Assembly (NCBI GenBank): GCA_025210345.1
Contig: JAOARX010000034.1
Span: 1-64,000, forward strand
Source of the DNA: Pelagimonas sp.
GTDB lineage: Bacteria; Pseudomonadota; Alphaproteobacteria; Rhodobacterales; Rhodobacteraceae
Direction: 5' to 3'
DNA: 64,000 bases
Numbering within the stretch: position 1 is the stretch's first letter; every line of letters begins with the position of its first letter. Positions 8,710-17,226 of the stretch are shown here, in pieces. A model generated the notes under the pieces. The model was not told the origin of the DNA. It saw only the letters and a list, made by a program, of their open reading frames with translations, and did not search any database. A program made the translations under genes and the position numbers.

Positions 8710-9400
8710 TCATACGCCTCTTGCTGGCGTTCTCAGTTGGTCCGCGTGTTCATCCACGGCCTCGCGCACCCATTGCTGGAGCTTGGCAGTCGCATGTTCG
8801 CTCATTCCGCCGCAACCTGGGTCCAGCACCAGTGGCCCAATGATATATCTTTTGGACGTTAACCCCCGATACACCGATTCCACCAGACGCATGTCTTCTT
8901 CTACTGTGGTCTGACGGTCCTTAATGGCCGGTCCACGAATGACGTCGCTTTCGCAGCCCTTTCGGTGTCCCACCCGCGCCAGACAGTAACGGTACGGTGT
9001 CGACCGTGTTCGCGCACCCGTGATAGGTGTTCAGAACGTTTCCCGGATAACACTGAAACGAAAAGATGGGCCATAGAAACCAGCTTTGGTAATCGCCGAC
9101 ATGTGTGCTGCTGCCCAGGTCGATGAGGTAGGTCATATTGTCCAGGCTCTGGCACTCGTTTGTGTGACGCAACACATACCCGCCCCCCGCATCTGGCTGA
9201 ATGTCATATGTCTCGGGCTTGACCACCCCTTCGGCAAAGGTAGGGTGGTTGGACGGGCAATGATGGCATGCGGAATAGTTTTCGACCGAAACCTGCCAAT
9301 TGCAGTTTTCCGGGATCTCGACCCATTCAAGAGCGGCCAGTTCATGGATATGCGGCACAAGCTCCGAGCTCTCTGCGCGCGCACCTGTCGTTCTATTCCA
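8710..9400 (-). pseudogene. Broken Rieske-type oxygenase alpha subunit (quaternary-amine demethylase type)
   Basis: Pieces of one protein occur in order in several minus-strand frames. First comes LVPHIHELAALEWVEIPENC with VSVENYSACHHCPSNHPTFA, including the mononuclear iron His/His region. Next, SWFLWPIFSFQCYPGNVLNTY. Then, after a frameshift near 9000, TVTVWRGWDTE. After another, DRQTTVEEDMRLVESVYRGL and the tail GPLVLDPGCGGMSEH. The sequence style is that of choline/glycine-betaine/stachydrine demethylase oxygenases. The N-terminal Rieske [2Fe-2S] domain is absent, so the gene is dead. About 150 bases upstream (9401-9550) hold only weak coding traces. Confidence 0.8.
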
Positions 9401-9550
9401 ACGTCATCCGCCTGACTCCGCCTCTGAACATCAGGGAACAGGACAGAAGACCGGTCTCGAAATCCTTGATCGCACGCTGGACGTTGCAAACAGGGAGTGC
9501 GCCTGAACCGGGGGCATATACCATCTTTTCGCGGCTTTGGTCGGGCGCGC

Positions 9551-10564
9551 TTAGGCCGACGGGCTGTTTGGGGGGCTGGTGGTTTCGCGGATCGCCAACC
9601 GCGCAGCGACAAGCGTCGACGAATAGGGCATATCGGGTTCCTGGATGCGATCCAGAACCACCTGCGCAAGTTTTTTCCTTAACTGATAAGGAGATATAGA
9701 CATCGTCGTCAGGGCCGGGGTGGCGACCACTGCGTCCTGAATGTCATCGAAACCAATGATCGAAATGCCGGTTCCGGGCTGCCTGCCGCTGCGTTGAAGC
9801 GCCAAAGAGGCCCCCAGCGCGATCATGTCACCATTACAGACAATCGCGGTCGTATCCGGATGCGCATCCATCAGGCCATTCATTCCCCGCAGGCCGGAAA
9901 GCTTGTCATCGGGGCATTCCCAGACAACGGGCGGAGCCAGATTGTGCTTGCGCAAGACGGCCGTATATCTGGCAACTCGTTCTACATGAACATTCGCCTC
10001 TGCATGCCCGCCAAGATAGGCAATCCTGGTGTGGCCCAGGTCCACAAGGTATTCGGTCGCGGTGGCCTTTTCATTTTCAATGCCAACATGATCAAAGTCG
10101 GCAAATTCGACTGGGCGCAGAAATGTCACTGTGGGGATGCGATGGGCGGCCAGCAATTCGCATACGCGTTGGGATGTGTGCATGGCCGGGACCCATAACA
10201 GCCCCCCGCGCGAGCTGCGGATAAAGGCCTCGATATTGCTGCGTTCTCGCTCGCTGTCGCCGCGGCTGTCCAGTACCGAAACCAGATACCCCTCGGTTTC
10301 GAGCAGATCGCTGACACCGCTGATCACTTCGGCATTGAAGGGGCTGGCGATTTGGTGAACCACAAAGCCGATTTCACGGTTGATCCCAGAGCGCATCGAC
10401 GACGCGCGGCCATCCGGTACATAATGCAGCTTTTCCGCCGCGCACAGCACCTTTTTACGGGTCTTTTCCGAAGTACGGCCGGTTCCCCGCATCACCTGAC
10501 TGACCGTGGCAACAGAAACGCCTGCTGTCTTCGCGACATTCTCCAGCTTTGGTTTTGGTGCCAT
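9551..10564 (-). CDS. LacI-family transcriptional regulator
   Basis: A 337-residue repressor. The N-terminal helix-turn-helix and hinge read LENVAKTAGVSVATVSQVMR, the standard LacI start. A periplasmic-binding-protein-like sugar sensor follows (IGFVVHQIASPFNAEVISGV, then GHTRIAYLGG and SIIGFDDIQDAVVATPALTT). It is full length and undamaged. It is divergent from the decayed sugar-glycerate uptake operon at 10697-15230 and most likely controlled it, with a glycoside or a downstream sugar as inducer. With transport genes broken, its remaining target is probably the intact isomerase and kinase genes. That is inference. Confidence 0.92.
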   Translation of the reverse strand: MAPKPKLENVAKTAGVSVATVSQVMRGTGRTSEKTRKKVLCAAEKLHYVPDGRASSMRSGINREIGFVVHQIASPFNAEVISGVSDLLETEGYLVSVLDSRGDSERERSNIEAFIRSSRGGLLWVPAMHTSQRVCELLAAHRIPTVTFLRPVEFADFDHVGIENEKATATEYLVDLGHTRIAYLGGHAEANVHVERVARYTAVLRKHNLAPPVVWECPDDKLSGLRGMNGLMDAHPDTTAIVCNGDMIALGASLALQRSGRQPGTGISIIGFDDIQDAVVATPALTTMSISPYQLRKKLAQVVLDRIQEPDMPYSSTLVAARLAIRETTSPPNSPSA

Positions 10565-10618
10565 TCTCGCGTCCCCAACCCGGAGGAGAGGATGGGGGAA
10601 TCACGAGAATGGGCATTC
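10561..10618. promoter_or_regulatory. Possible LacI operator region in the divergent spacer
   Basis: Two overlapping symmetries sit around the lacI start. A 9-bp inverted repeat CCATTCTCG/CGAGAATGG has arms at 10561-10569 and 10604-10612. A shorter GAATG/CATTC pair with a 2-base centre lies at 10607-10618. LacI-type operators are short palindromes near the repressor start. Neither repeat matches a consensus strongly, so this is a suggestion. Confidence 0.25.
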
Positions 10619-10696
10619 GGACGACCCGAAATCGGCGCACAGCGGCACGACGCCCTGTGAATGCGTCGGCAATTGGGCGCCACTAGGGAGAAAGAC

Positions 10697-11719
10697 ATGA
10701 GAACGACATTCAATCTGACGGGTGCGGCGTCTGGCCTTGCCCTGCTTTTGACAGGTGCTGAGCGGCCATTACGAAGCGGTGGACTCTCAGCCCAATGATG
10801 GCGCTCCTTGGCTGACGCGCCTGAACGCGGAACTTCAGGCCGGATTCGGCATCATCGGCGTTCTTGGCGCGCTGCACGGGGATCTCTCGGTGATGAACCC
10901 GAATGATCTGGCGAACATCAATGCCCTGACCTATGATCAAATGATTGCGTGGTCGAAAAATGTCATGGATGCCACGGGCGAAGCCAAGTTCGGTTTTCCG
11001 GCCGGCCCCAAGGGTTTGAAACACCGTTTCTTCCAGGGCTATCTCTATCTCTCTTACACCAACGGGGTGGTTCGGACCTTTGCCTCGGACGAAGCGGTGC
11101 CCGCGTGGGAAAAGATGCGCGAACTATGGGCCGTGACCAACCCGAGCTCGACCAACTTTTCTTTCCTGCAAGAGCAACTGCTGAGCTAAGACGTCTGGAT
11201 CGCCTTTGACCATACGTCGCGTTTGGTCTCAGCCTTTAACGAACGTCCCGACGATTTCGTGGCCTTCCCGGCGCCCGCAGGGCCCACCGGCCGTGGGATC
11301 ATGCCGGTGATTGCAGGTGTCGCCATTGCGCGCACGGCCCCGGACATGGATGCCGCAAAGGTGCTGGTGCAGCACATGCTCAAACCCGAAACGCAGATTG
11401 CGACCCTGCGCGCGACGAACTTTTTCCCGGTGATTGATGTTGCTCTGCCCGACGATCTGGCGCCTTCGGTTCAGGCCGCTGGCGCCGCAGTTGCCACGAT
11501 GAGCGCATCGCCCGATGCCAACCCGGGTCTGCTGTCCGCGAAGGCGGTGACTTTAATCGTGTCTTCGTCGATTCGTTTGAGCGCATTGTTCTGGCGGGTC
11601 AGGATATCCGGACAGTTCTGGATGATCAAAAGACCCGTTTGCAGGCCATCATGGATGAAACCGGAGCGCCCTGCTGGGCCCCGGATGCACCCTCGGACGG
11701 GGTCTGCCTGGTCGAATAA
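10697..11719 (+). pseudogene. Decayed sugar ABC transporter substrate-binding protein
   Basis: ATG 10697 starts a signal peptide (MRTTFNLTGAASGLALLLTG) that runs directly into mid-protein sequence in another frame (WLTRLNAELQAGFGIIGVLG), so the N-terminal lobe is largely deleted. TAA at 11187-11189 interrupts LQEQLLS before DVWIAFDHTSRLVSAFNERP. A further frameshift near 11550 moves the end to DFNRVFVDSFERIVLAGQD and finally CWAPDAPSDGVCLVE, stop 11717-11719. Three independent lesions leave no functional protein. Its family is the extracellular sugar-binding protein type, matching the permease and ATPase remnants downstream. Confidence 0.88.
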
Positions 11720-11845
11720 TCCGCATATCTATCTGACGGAGGGGAACGCGGTCTTCCCCTGTCACCCCCGATGCTTGCCCGATCCGGTTACGCATCCCTT
11801 CTGGACCCGTCAAGGACACCACGTGTGGCCCGTCTGGAGCGTTCA

Positions 11846-12238
11846 ATGACCCCGCGATATTTACCCTACTTGCTAATCCTGCCGGTGACGCTGTTCTTGT
11901 GCCTGTTCTTTCACTATCTCTTCCTGCTGGTGGCCAAGCGGGCGTTCAGCACATCGACCGGACTGGGTCTGGACAACTTCCGCGACGTGGTCAGCTATTG
12001 GAAGTTCCCGATTTTGATGAAGAACACGCCGCTTCTGGTTGCGACCGTGGTTCCGATCCAATCGTCGCTGGCACTGTTGAGGGCGACCATGGTCAACAAG
12101 ATGAAAAAAGGGCGCGATCTGATCCTCTATGTCTGGACGATCCCTTTGGGGATTTCGGATCTGGCCGCCGGGATTATCTGGCTCGCGATTTTTGAACAAT
12201 CGGGTTTCCTGAATTCGATGATGGGGGGCTGGGCCTGA
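11846..12238 (+). pseudogene. Truncated sugar ABC transporter permease (MalF/UgpA type)
   Basis: The frame begins MTPRYLPYLLILPVTLFLCL, a first membrane span, and continues through the family-typical periplasmic loop (GLDNFRDVVSYWKFPILMKN) to the start of the conserved transmembrane core (LYVWTIPLGISDLAAGIIWL). It then ends at a TGA after 130 codons, against about 290 in the family. The EAA motif needed to couple to the ATPase is gone. The DNA continues straight into the C-terminus of an ATPase gene, so one deletion removed the rest of this permease, a second permease and most of the ATPase. Confidence 0.85.
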
Positions 12239-12582
12239 TCGACAACCCGCCCATGAACTTTTTGCCCTCCACCAAAACCGAGGGAGGCAGGTGGAGTGTG
12301 GCCGGACAGGCCTATCAGGGGTCGGTGGCGGCGGACGGCGCAATCGAATTCGCGACCCGCCCCGAAGATATTGCACCCTCAGATACGGGTTTGCCGGCAA
12401 AGGTCCGGCTGGTTGAACCGCTTGGGGCGCATCTGCTGGCCACATGTGACGTGCAGGGCACCATGTTCCGGGCCATTCTGGAAAGCGATTTGCAGGTCAA
12501 GGCCTGAGATATGCTGAACCTTGCGCCCCAGCCCGACCGTATCCGCTGGTTCGATTTAAACACCAACCGGGCCATCGCCTGA
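12238..12582 (+). pseudogene. C-terminal remnant of a sugar ABC transporter ATPase (MalK/UgpC type)
   Basis: After the deletion joint the frame reads DNPPMNFLPSTKTEGGRW, the start of the regulatory TOBE domain of MalK-type ATPases, then ATRPEDIAPSDTGLPAKVRL and VEPLGAHLLATCDVQGTMF. A TGA at 12505-12507 interrupts the tail; the same frame continues DMLNLAPQPDRIRWFDLN to TGA 12580-12582, exactly where the family ends. The Walker A, Walker B and signature motifs are all missing. It is a leftover and cannot hydrolyse ATP. Confidence 0.85.
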
Positions 12583-12605
12583 GACCGTTTCCGGAGGAGG
12601 ATACC

Positions 12606-13284
12606 ATGGAGCAGACCCTCATCACGCACGCAGCTGATATGTTGCGGCAAAACGATCTTGGCACCTGTACGGTTCCGACGCATGGGCTCTTTCCGTTTCA
12701 ATGAAACTGGGACAGTTGTCTTGTTGCCTTGGGACACTCCCACATTGACGAAGCCCGGGCCTAGACGGAAATCGACACGCTGTTCGACAGCCAATGGGAT
12801 GACGGATTGGTGCCGCATATCATCTTTCACAAAGAGGATGCGGGATATTTTCCGGGACCAGATGTCTGGCAAACCGGACAAAAGGTGCCGACTTCGGGGA
12901 TCACACAGCCGCCGGTGGCGGGGTTCGCTGTCAAACGCCTGTTCGACCGTGCCAAGGACACAGGGCTGGCAGTGGATCGCGCGCGCCGGTTGTTGCCCAA
13001 GATTGACGCCTGGCACGATTGGTTTTTCCGCTGTCGCGATCCGCAGGCCAGCGTGGCTGAGCGTGAACTAGATGATCTCGGACGGGATGGCGCAGGCGGG
13101 GCAACATGAGATCGCCGTGCGTATCTTGGACGACAGCCTGTCCCTGATCGAAGCCAGCGGTTTCGCGGAATATTATGATCCCCTCACGGGCGAGGGCTGT
13201 GGGGGCGAAACCTTTACCTGGACGGCTGCGATGGTTATCGACTTCCTGACACGCTTTCTGACACGCTTTAAGGAACTTGCATGA
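12606..13284 (+). pseudogene. Decayed GH63-type mannosylglycerate/glucosylglycerate hydrolase
   Basis: From ATG 12606 (GGAGGAGG upstream) the frame reads DLGTCTVPTHGLFPFQ, stop TGA 12702, then NWDSCLVALGHSHIDEARA, stop TAG 12762, then WDDGLVPHIIFHKEDAGYFP and the GITQPPVAGF motif. Both stops replace tryptophan codons expected from the family context (FQWNWDS and ARAW). After about 13065 most of the catalytic barrel is missing and the frame resumes near the C-terminus with GFAEYYDPLTGEGCGGETFT and WTAAMVIDFL. Intact family members cleave 2-O-mannosyl- or glucosyl-glycerate into hexose and glycerate. This copy is inactive. Confidence 0.82.
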
Positions 13285-13967
13285 AACGATCACGGATCAA
13301 CCAGATCATGGCCCAGGCGGACGCGATGATCCGCGAATATGGCTTTGTGTTGCCGCCCTTTGCCTTTTGGACCCCCGAAGAGTTCACATCGAAACGCGAT
13401 GTGGCGCGCAATGTCATTGAGGCCCGCTGTGGTTGGGACATCACCGACTATGGCGATGGCCGGTTTGACCAGATGGGTCTGTTCCTGTTCACGCTGCGCA
13501 ACGGGCGGCTTGCGGATCTGCGGCGCGGCGGGGGCATGTGCTATGCCGAAAAGCTGCTGATCTCGCGTCAGGACCAGCTCAGCCCCATGCACACCCATGT
13601 GATCAAGGCCGAGGACATCATCAACCGGGGGGGCGCCACCCTGGTGATCGAGCTCTATGGCTCGGATGATGCGGGGAATTTTGCCGAAGATCGCGGCGGG
13701 GTGGTGTTTTGCGACGGGATCGAACGCACCTATGCGGCGGGTGAAAAGCTGAAACTGGCCCCGGGTGAAAGCGTGACCCTGATGCCCGGAGACTGGCATG
13801 CGTTCTGGGGCGAAGGGGGCGATGTGCTGATCGGAGAAGTGTCGACAGTGAACGACGACGAAACCGACAATATATTTCGCGACCCCATCGGCCGGTTTTC
13901 CAACATCGAAGAAGACGAAGACCCCCTGCACTTGCTGGTCAGCGACTATGGAACCTGGTTGTCGTAG
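13281..13967 (+). CDS. D-lyxose ketol-isomerase-like protein (DUF1498, cupin)
   Basis: A 228-residue cupin protein of the D-lyxose isomerase family. Metal-ligand region: MCYAEKLLISRQDQLSPMHT followed by HVIKAEDIINRGG, with His residues and a Glu in the usual cupin spacing, and the second cupin motif MPGDWHAFWGEGGDVLIGEV. Such enzymes interconvert D-lyxose/D-xylulose and D-mannose/D-fructose. ATG 13281 overlaps the stop of the GH63 remnant (ATGA-type), so it was the next gene in that operon. If the glycoside was mannosylglycerate, this enzyme would turn mannose into fructose. That link is inferred. The frame is intact. Confidence 0.85.
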   Translation: MKRSRINQIMAQADAMIREYGFVLPPFAFWTPEEFTSKRDVARNVIEARCGWDITDYGDGRFDQMGLFLFTLRNGRLADLRRGGGMCYAEKLLISRQDQLSPMHTHVIKAEDIINRGGATLVIELYGSDDAGNFAEDRGGVVFCDGIERTYAAGEKLKLAPGESVTLMPGDWHAFWGEGGDVLIGEVSTVNDDETDNIFRDPIGRFSNIEEDEDPLHLLVSDYGTWLS

Positions 13968-13970
13968 AAG

Positions 13971-15230
13971 ATGACCGATCCAAAGGCGTTTCTGACAGAG
14001 CTGTTTGACATTGCCGTGGCCAATGCAGACCCGATGGCCGTGTTGAAAGCGCATCTTCCCCAGCGCCCAAAGGGCCGTTTCGTCGTGATCGGAGCAGGCA
14101 AGGCAAGCGCGCGCATGGCCGAAGCGGTCGAAGCCCATTATGGGCCCTGCGAGGGCTTTGTGATCACGCGCTATGGCTATGCCCGCCCCTGCCAGCAAAT
14201 CGAGATCGTGCAGGCCGCGCACCCCGTCCCCGATGCCACGGGTGCCACCGCGACCCAAAGCTTGTTGAACCGGGTCTCTGATTTGACGCCGGATGACTTT
14301 GTGCTGGCCCTGATCTCGGGGGGCGGGTCGGCGCTGTTGTGCGCGCCCATTGATGGCATCACGCTAGCAGACAAGATCGCGGTGAACGCGGCGCTTTTGT
14401 CGTCGGGGGCGCCGATCTCAGAGATGAACACGCTGCGCAAACACCTGTCGCGAGTCAAAGGCGGGAAACTGGCGGCGGCGATCCATCCCGCGCGCCTGTT
14501 GACCTTGATGATTTCGGATGTGCCGGTGGATGATCCCGCGATGATAGCCTCGGGGCCGACCGTGGGCGACCACAGCACCCCGCAAGAGGTGCTGGCCATT
14601 GCGCACAAATGGAACATCCCCCTGCCTAAGGCGGCGGTTGCCGCACTTGGATCGGGGGGCGATACCGTCGCCCCGGATGATCCCCGGCTGGCGCGATGCG
14701 AAACCCGGATCGTTGCCGCCCCGTCACATTCGCTGGCTGCTGCGGCGCAACAGGCCCGCGAGGCGGGGCTTGAGGTGCGTGTTTTGGGCGATGCCCTGGA
14801 AGGCGAAGCGCGGGAGCTTGGCGCCGCGCAGGCGCGCGAGGCGATGCAACTTCAATCCCGCATGCGCCCGGGGGCCAGGCCGATCTTGTTGTTGTCCGGC
14901 GGGGAATGCACCGTCACGCGCCGCGGGGATGGGATCGGCGGGCCGAATGCTGAATTCACCCTGGCTGCGGCGCTTGTGTTGAACGGCTGCGCGGGCATCC
15001 ATGTCCTTGCATGTGACACCGATGGGGTGGATGGCGCCGCCGAAGTGGCCGGCGCCTATGCCGGGCCCGATTGTCTGGACAAAGCCAACCAGCAGGGCTG
15101 TGATCCGCGCGCCGCGCTGTCCACCAATGACGCCCACGGGTTCTTTGAGGCGCTGAATGACCAGATCATTTCGGGCCCGACCCTGACCAATGTCAACGAT
15201 TTCCGGGCGATCCTTGTGCAGGCGGAGTGA
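13971..15230 (+). CDS. Glycerate 2-kinase (MOFRL/TtuD family)
   Basis: A 419-residue protein starting 3 bases after the isomerase gene. The N-terminal DUF4147 domain contains VVIGAGKASARMAEAVEAHY and DFVLALISGGGSALLCAPID. The C-terminal MOFRL domain contains ILLLSGGECTVTRRGDGIGG and ACDTDGVDGAAEVAGAYAGP. Family members phosphorylate D-glycerate at the 2-position and are often annotated as hydroxypyruvate reductase (TtuD) by error. Its place after a sugar isomerase and a glycoside hydrolase that would release glycerate supports the kinase call. It is undamaged, unlike the upstream genes. Confidence 0.9.
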   Translation: MTDPKAFLTELFDIAVANADPMAVLKAHLPQRPKGRFVVIGAGKASARMAEAVEAHYGPCEGFVITRYGYARPCQQIEIVQAAHPVPDATGATATQSLLNRVSDLTPDDFVLALISGGGSALLCAPIDGITLADKIAVNAALLSSGAPISEMNTLRKHLSRVKGGKLAAAIHPARLLTLMISDVPVDDPAMIASGPTVGDHSTPQEVLAIAHKWNIPLPKAAVAALGSGGDTVAPDDPRLARCETRIVAAPSHSLAAAAQQAREAGLEVRVLGDALEGEARELGAAQAREAMQLQSRMRPGARPILLLSGGECTVTRRGDGIGGPNAEFTLAAALVLNGCAGIHVLACDTDGVDGAAEVAGAYAGPDCLDKANQQGCDPRAALSTNDAHGFFEALNDQIISGPTLTNVNDFRAILVQAE

Positions 15231-15254
15231 TCCGCGCAAGATCTCTGTCACGAC

Positions 15255-16280
15255 CTATTGACGTCTCAGCATCAGGATAAAGAACACCCCACCGATCAGC
15301 CCGGTGACAATGCCGATGGGCATGTCCTCGGGGGCCATGATCGTGCGCGCGACAATGTCTGCCCATAACAGGAACACCGCCCCGATTAGCGCAGAGACGG
15401 GCAGCACGCGAAGATAGTCGCCCCCAACCATCATCCGCACGATATGCGGCACCATCAGCCCGACAAAGCCAATCAACCCGGAAAAGGCGACCATCACACC
15501 GGTGATCAGCGCCCCCGCGACAAAGACCACAAGCCGGAACCGTTTAACCGGGATGCCCAGGGTTGTTGCGGTCTCGTCTCCGACGGTCATCGCGTTTAAT
15601 TTCGGCGCCTGAAGCCAAAGCCAGATGCCGCAGGCCACCAGGATCACAAGCGGGTAGATCAGATGAGACCACTGCGCCAGGCCAAACCCGCCCAGCATCC
15701 AGAACACCACCGTGTGGGTCGCCCTCGGATCGCCCAGGAAAATCAGGGTATTCGCGCCGGCCATGATGACGAATGACACCGCAACCCCGGCCAGAACAAG
15801 GCGGTCCGCGCTGGTGGCCGAGGCCAGTTGAGACACCCCCAGCACCATCGCCGTTGCCATAAGCGCCCCCAGGAACGCGAGCAACGGCACCGTGAGCAAA
15901 CCGATAAACAAACCCGTGTGCAACAGCGCTAGAACCGCTCCGAAAACGCCACCCGAAGAGATCCCCAGCAAATGCGGATCGGCCAGCGGGTTGCGGGTGA
16001 CTGCCTGTAGCGACGCCCCGACCAAGGCCAGTCCCGCGCCCACCATTGCTGCCAAAAGCGCGCGTGGGAAACGGATTTCCCAAACGATGGCTGCGCGCCC
16101 CTTGGACCATGTCGGCACGACCTCGGAAAGGCCGGTTTTGTTCAGGAACACACCCCAGACGGTGTCGATGGGCACGGCAACCGCGCCCACCGATATTGCC
16201 ATGGACAACGACAGGCCCAGCAAAATAACGCTGCCCGTCAGGGCCAGCCAAAGAGGAATGCGCAAGGCCTGTCCGTTCAT
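15255..16280 (-). CDS. BtuC-type ABC transporter permease (FecCD family)
   Basis: A 341-residue integral membrane protein with about ten hydrophobic segments. Family hallmarks: RFPRALLAAMVGAGLALVGA, then QAVTRNPLADPHLLGISSGG and GLIGFVGLMVPHIVRMMVGG, which includes the coupling helix facing the ATPase. FecCD-family permeases import iron-siderophores, heme or vitamin B12. The cobalamin riboswitch at the head of this operon points to a corrinoid. Its ATG at 16280 directly abuts the binding-protein stop. Confidence 0.9.
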   Translation of the reverse strand: MNGQALRIPLWLALTGSVILLGLSLSMAISVGAVAVPIDTVWGVFLNKTGLSEVVPTWSKGRAAIVWEIRFPRALLAAMVGAGLALVGASLQAVTRNPLADPHLLGISSGGVFGAVLALLHTGLFIGLLTVPLLAFLGALMATAMVLGVSQLASATSADRLVLAGVAVSFVIMAGANTLIFLGDPRATHTVVFWMLGGFGLAQWSHLIYPLVILVACGIWLWLQAPKLNAMTVGDETATTLGIPVKRFRLVVFVAGALITGVMVAFSGLIGFVGLMVPHIVRMMVGGDYLRVLPVSALIGAVFLLWADIVARTIMAPEDMPIGIVTGLIGGVFFILMLRRQ

Positions 16281-17213
16281 TTACTGCCCCCAGAAACCAG
16301 CTGCGAGTTTCTGAACCGCTTTGATGTTGCGCGGCCCGGGTGTGGCTTCGACATACTCCAGCACGACAAAGCGGTCGTTCTTCACCGCGTCCAGATCGGC
16401 AAAGGCGGGGTTGTTCATCATGAAGGCGCGCTTCTCTTCGGCGGTGACGCTGCCATAGTTCACGATAACAACCACTTCGGGGTTGCGCTCGACCACGGCT
16501 TCCCAGGTCACGGTGGCCCAGCTTTTCTCAAAGTCATCCATGATGTTGCGGCCACCGGCGGCTTCGATCAAAGCGGTCGGCATGGCATAGCGCCCAGCGG
16601 TAAAGGGGGTGTCTTCGCCGCTGTCATAGACAAAGACCCGTAGGGGCTCATCGGCTTTGACATCGGCCGTAATCGCCGCCAGCTCGGTCTTGTAGCCATC
16701 GACCAGCTCTTGCGCCTTGGCCTCGACATCAAAGATCTTCCCGAGATTCAGGATATCATTGTACATGTCGTCCATGCTGACCTTGGGCTTGTCACCGATG
16801 TGAATGCAGCTTTCGGTCAGCTCATATACCTTGATGCCAAAGGGCTGCAGGGTTTCGGGGGTGACTTCGCCGCCAACCTTCATCCCGTAGTTCCAACCGG
16901 CAAAGAAAAAGTCGGCGTCGGCGCCCACCAGCACTTCTTTGGTGGGGTATTTGGCGGACAGCTCGGGCAGGGCCTGGACACCGGCGCGCATCTCTTCGTC
17001 CAGGGTCTTCCAGCCCGAGATCCCGGTATAGCCGACCATCTTGTCCGCAAGGCCCAGCACCAGCATCATTTCCGTCAGGTTCACGTCGTTTGAAATCGCG
17101 GCCTGGGGCGGCGTGTCGAACACGACATCGCGGCTACAGCTTTGAACGGTGGTTTCGGCCAGGGCGGCACCGGCGGTGCAGGCCAGCGCAATTGCAAATG
17201 CAGTCTGTTTCAT
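16281..17213 (-). CDS. BtuF-type ABC transporter substrate-binding protein
   Basis: A 310-residue periplasmic protein with signal peptide MKQTAFAIALACTAGAALAE. It belongs to the class III (BtuF/FepB/TroA-like) binding proteins: two lobes joined by a long helix. Visible family features are RDVVFDTPPQAAISNDVNLT, then NLTEMMLVLGLADKMVGYTG and a C-lobe VVVIVNYGSVTAEEKRAF. It contains a free-looking Cys pair (SCSRD and SCIHIGD). Order and riboswitch control suggest it binds cobalamin or a cobamide. Siderophore binding cannot be excluded from the sequence alone. Confidence 0.88.
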   Translation of the reverse strand: MKQTAFAIALACTAGAALAETTVQSCSRDVVFDTPPQAAISNDVNLTEMMLVLGLADKMVGYTGISGWKTLDEEMRAGVQALPELSAKYPTKEVLVGADADFFFAGWNYGMKVGGEVTPETLQPFGIKVYELTESCIHIGDKPKVSMDDMYNDILNLGKIFDVEAKAQELVDGYKTELAAITADVKADEPLRVFVYDSGEDTPFTAGRYAMPTALIEAAGGRNIMDDFEKSWATVTWEAVVERNPEVVVIVNYGSVTAEEKRAFMMNNPAFADLDAVKNDRFVVLEYVEATPGPRNIKAVQKLAAGFWGQ

Positions 17214-17226
17214 GAAAGATCCTTTG

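Noticed and set aside
9401-9550. Coding traces between the Rieske remnant and the LacI gene
   Set aside because: A minus-strand frame reads some protein-like stretches but matches no Rieske N-terminus I recognise. It may be the deletion junction.
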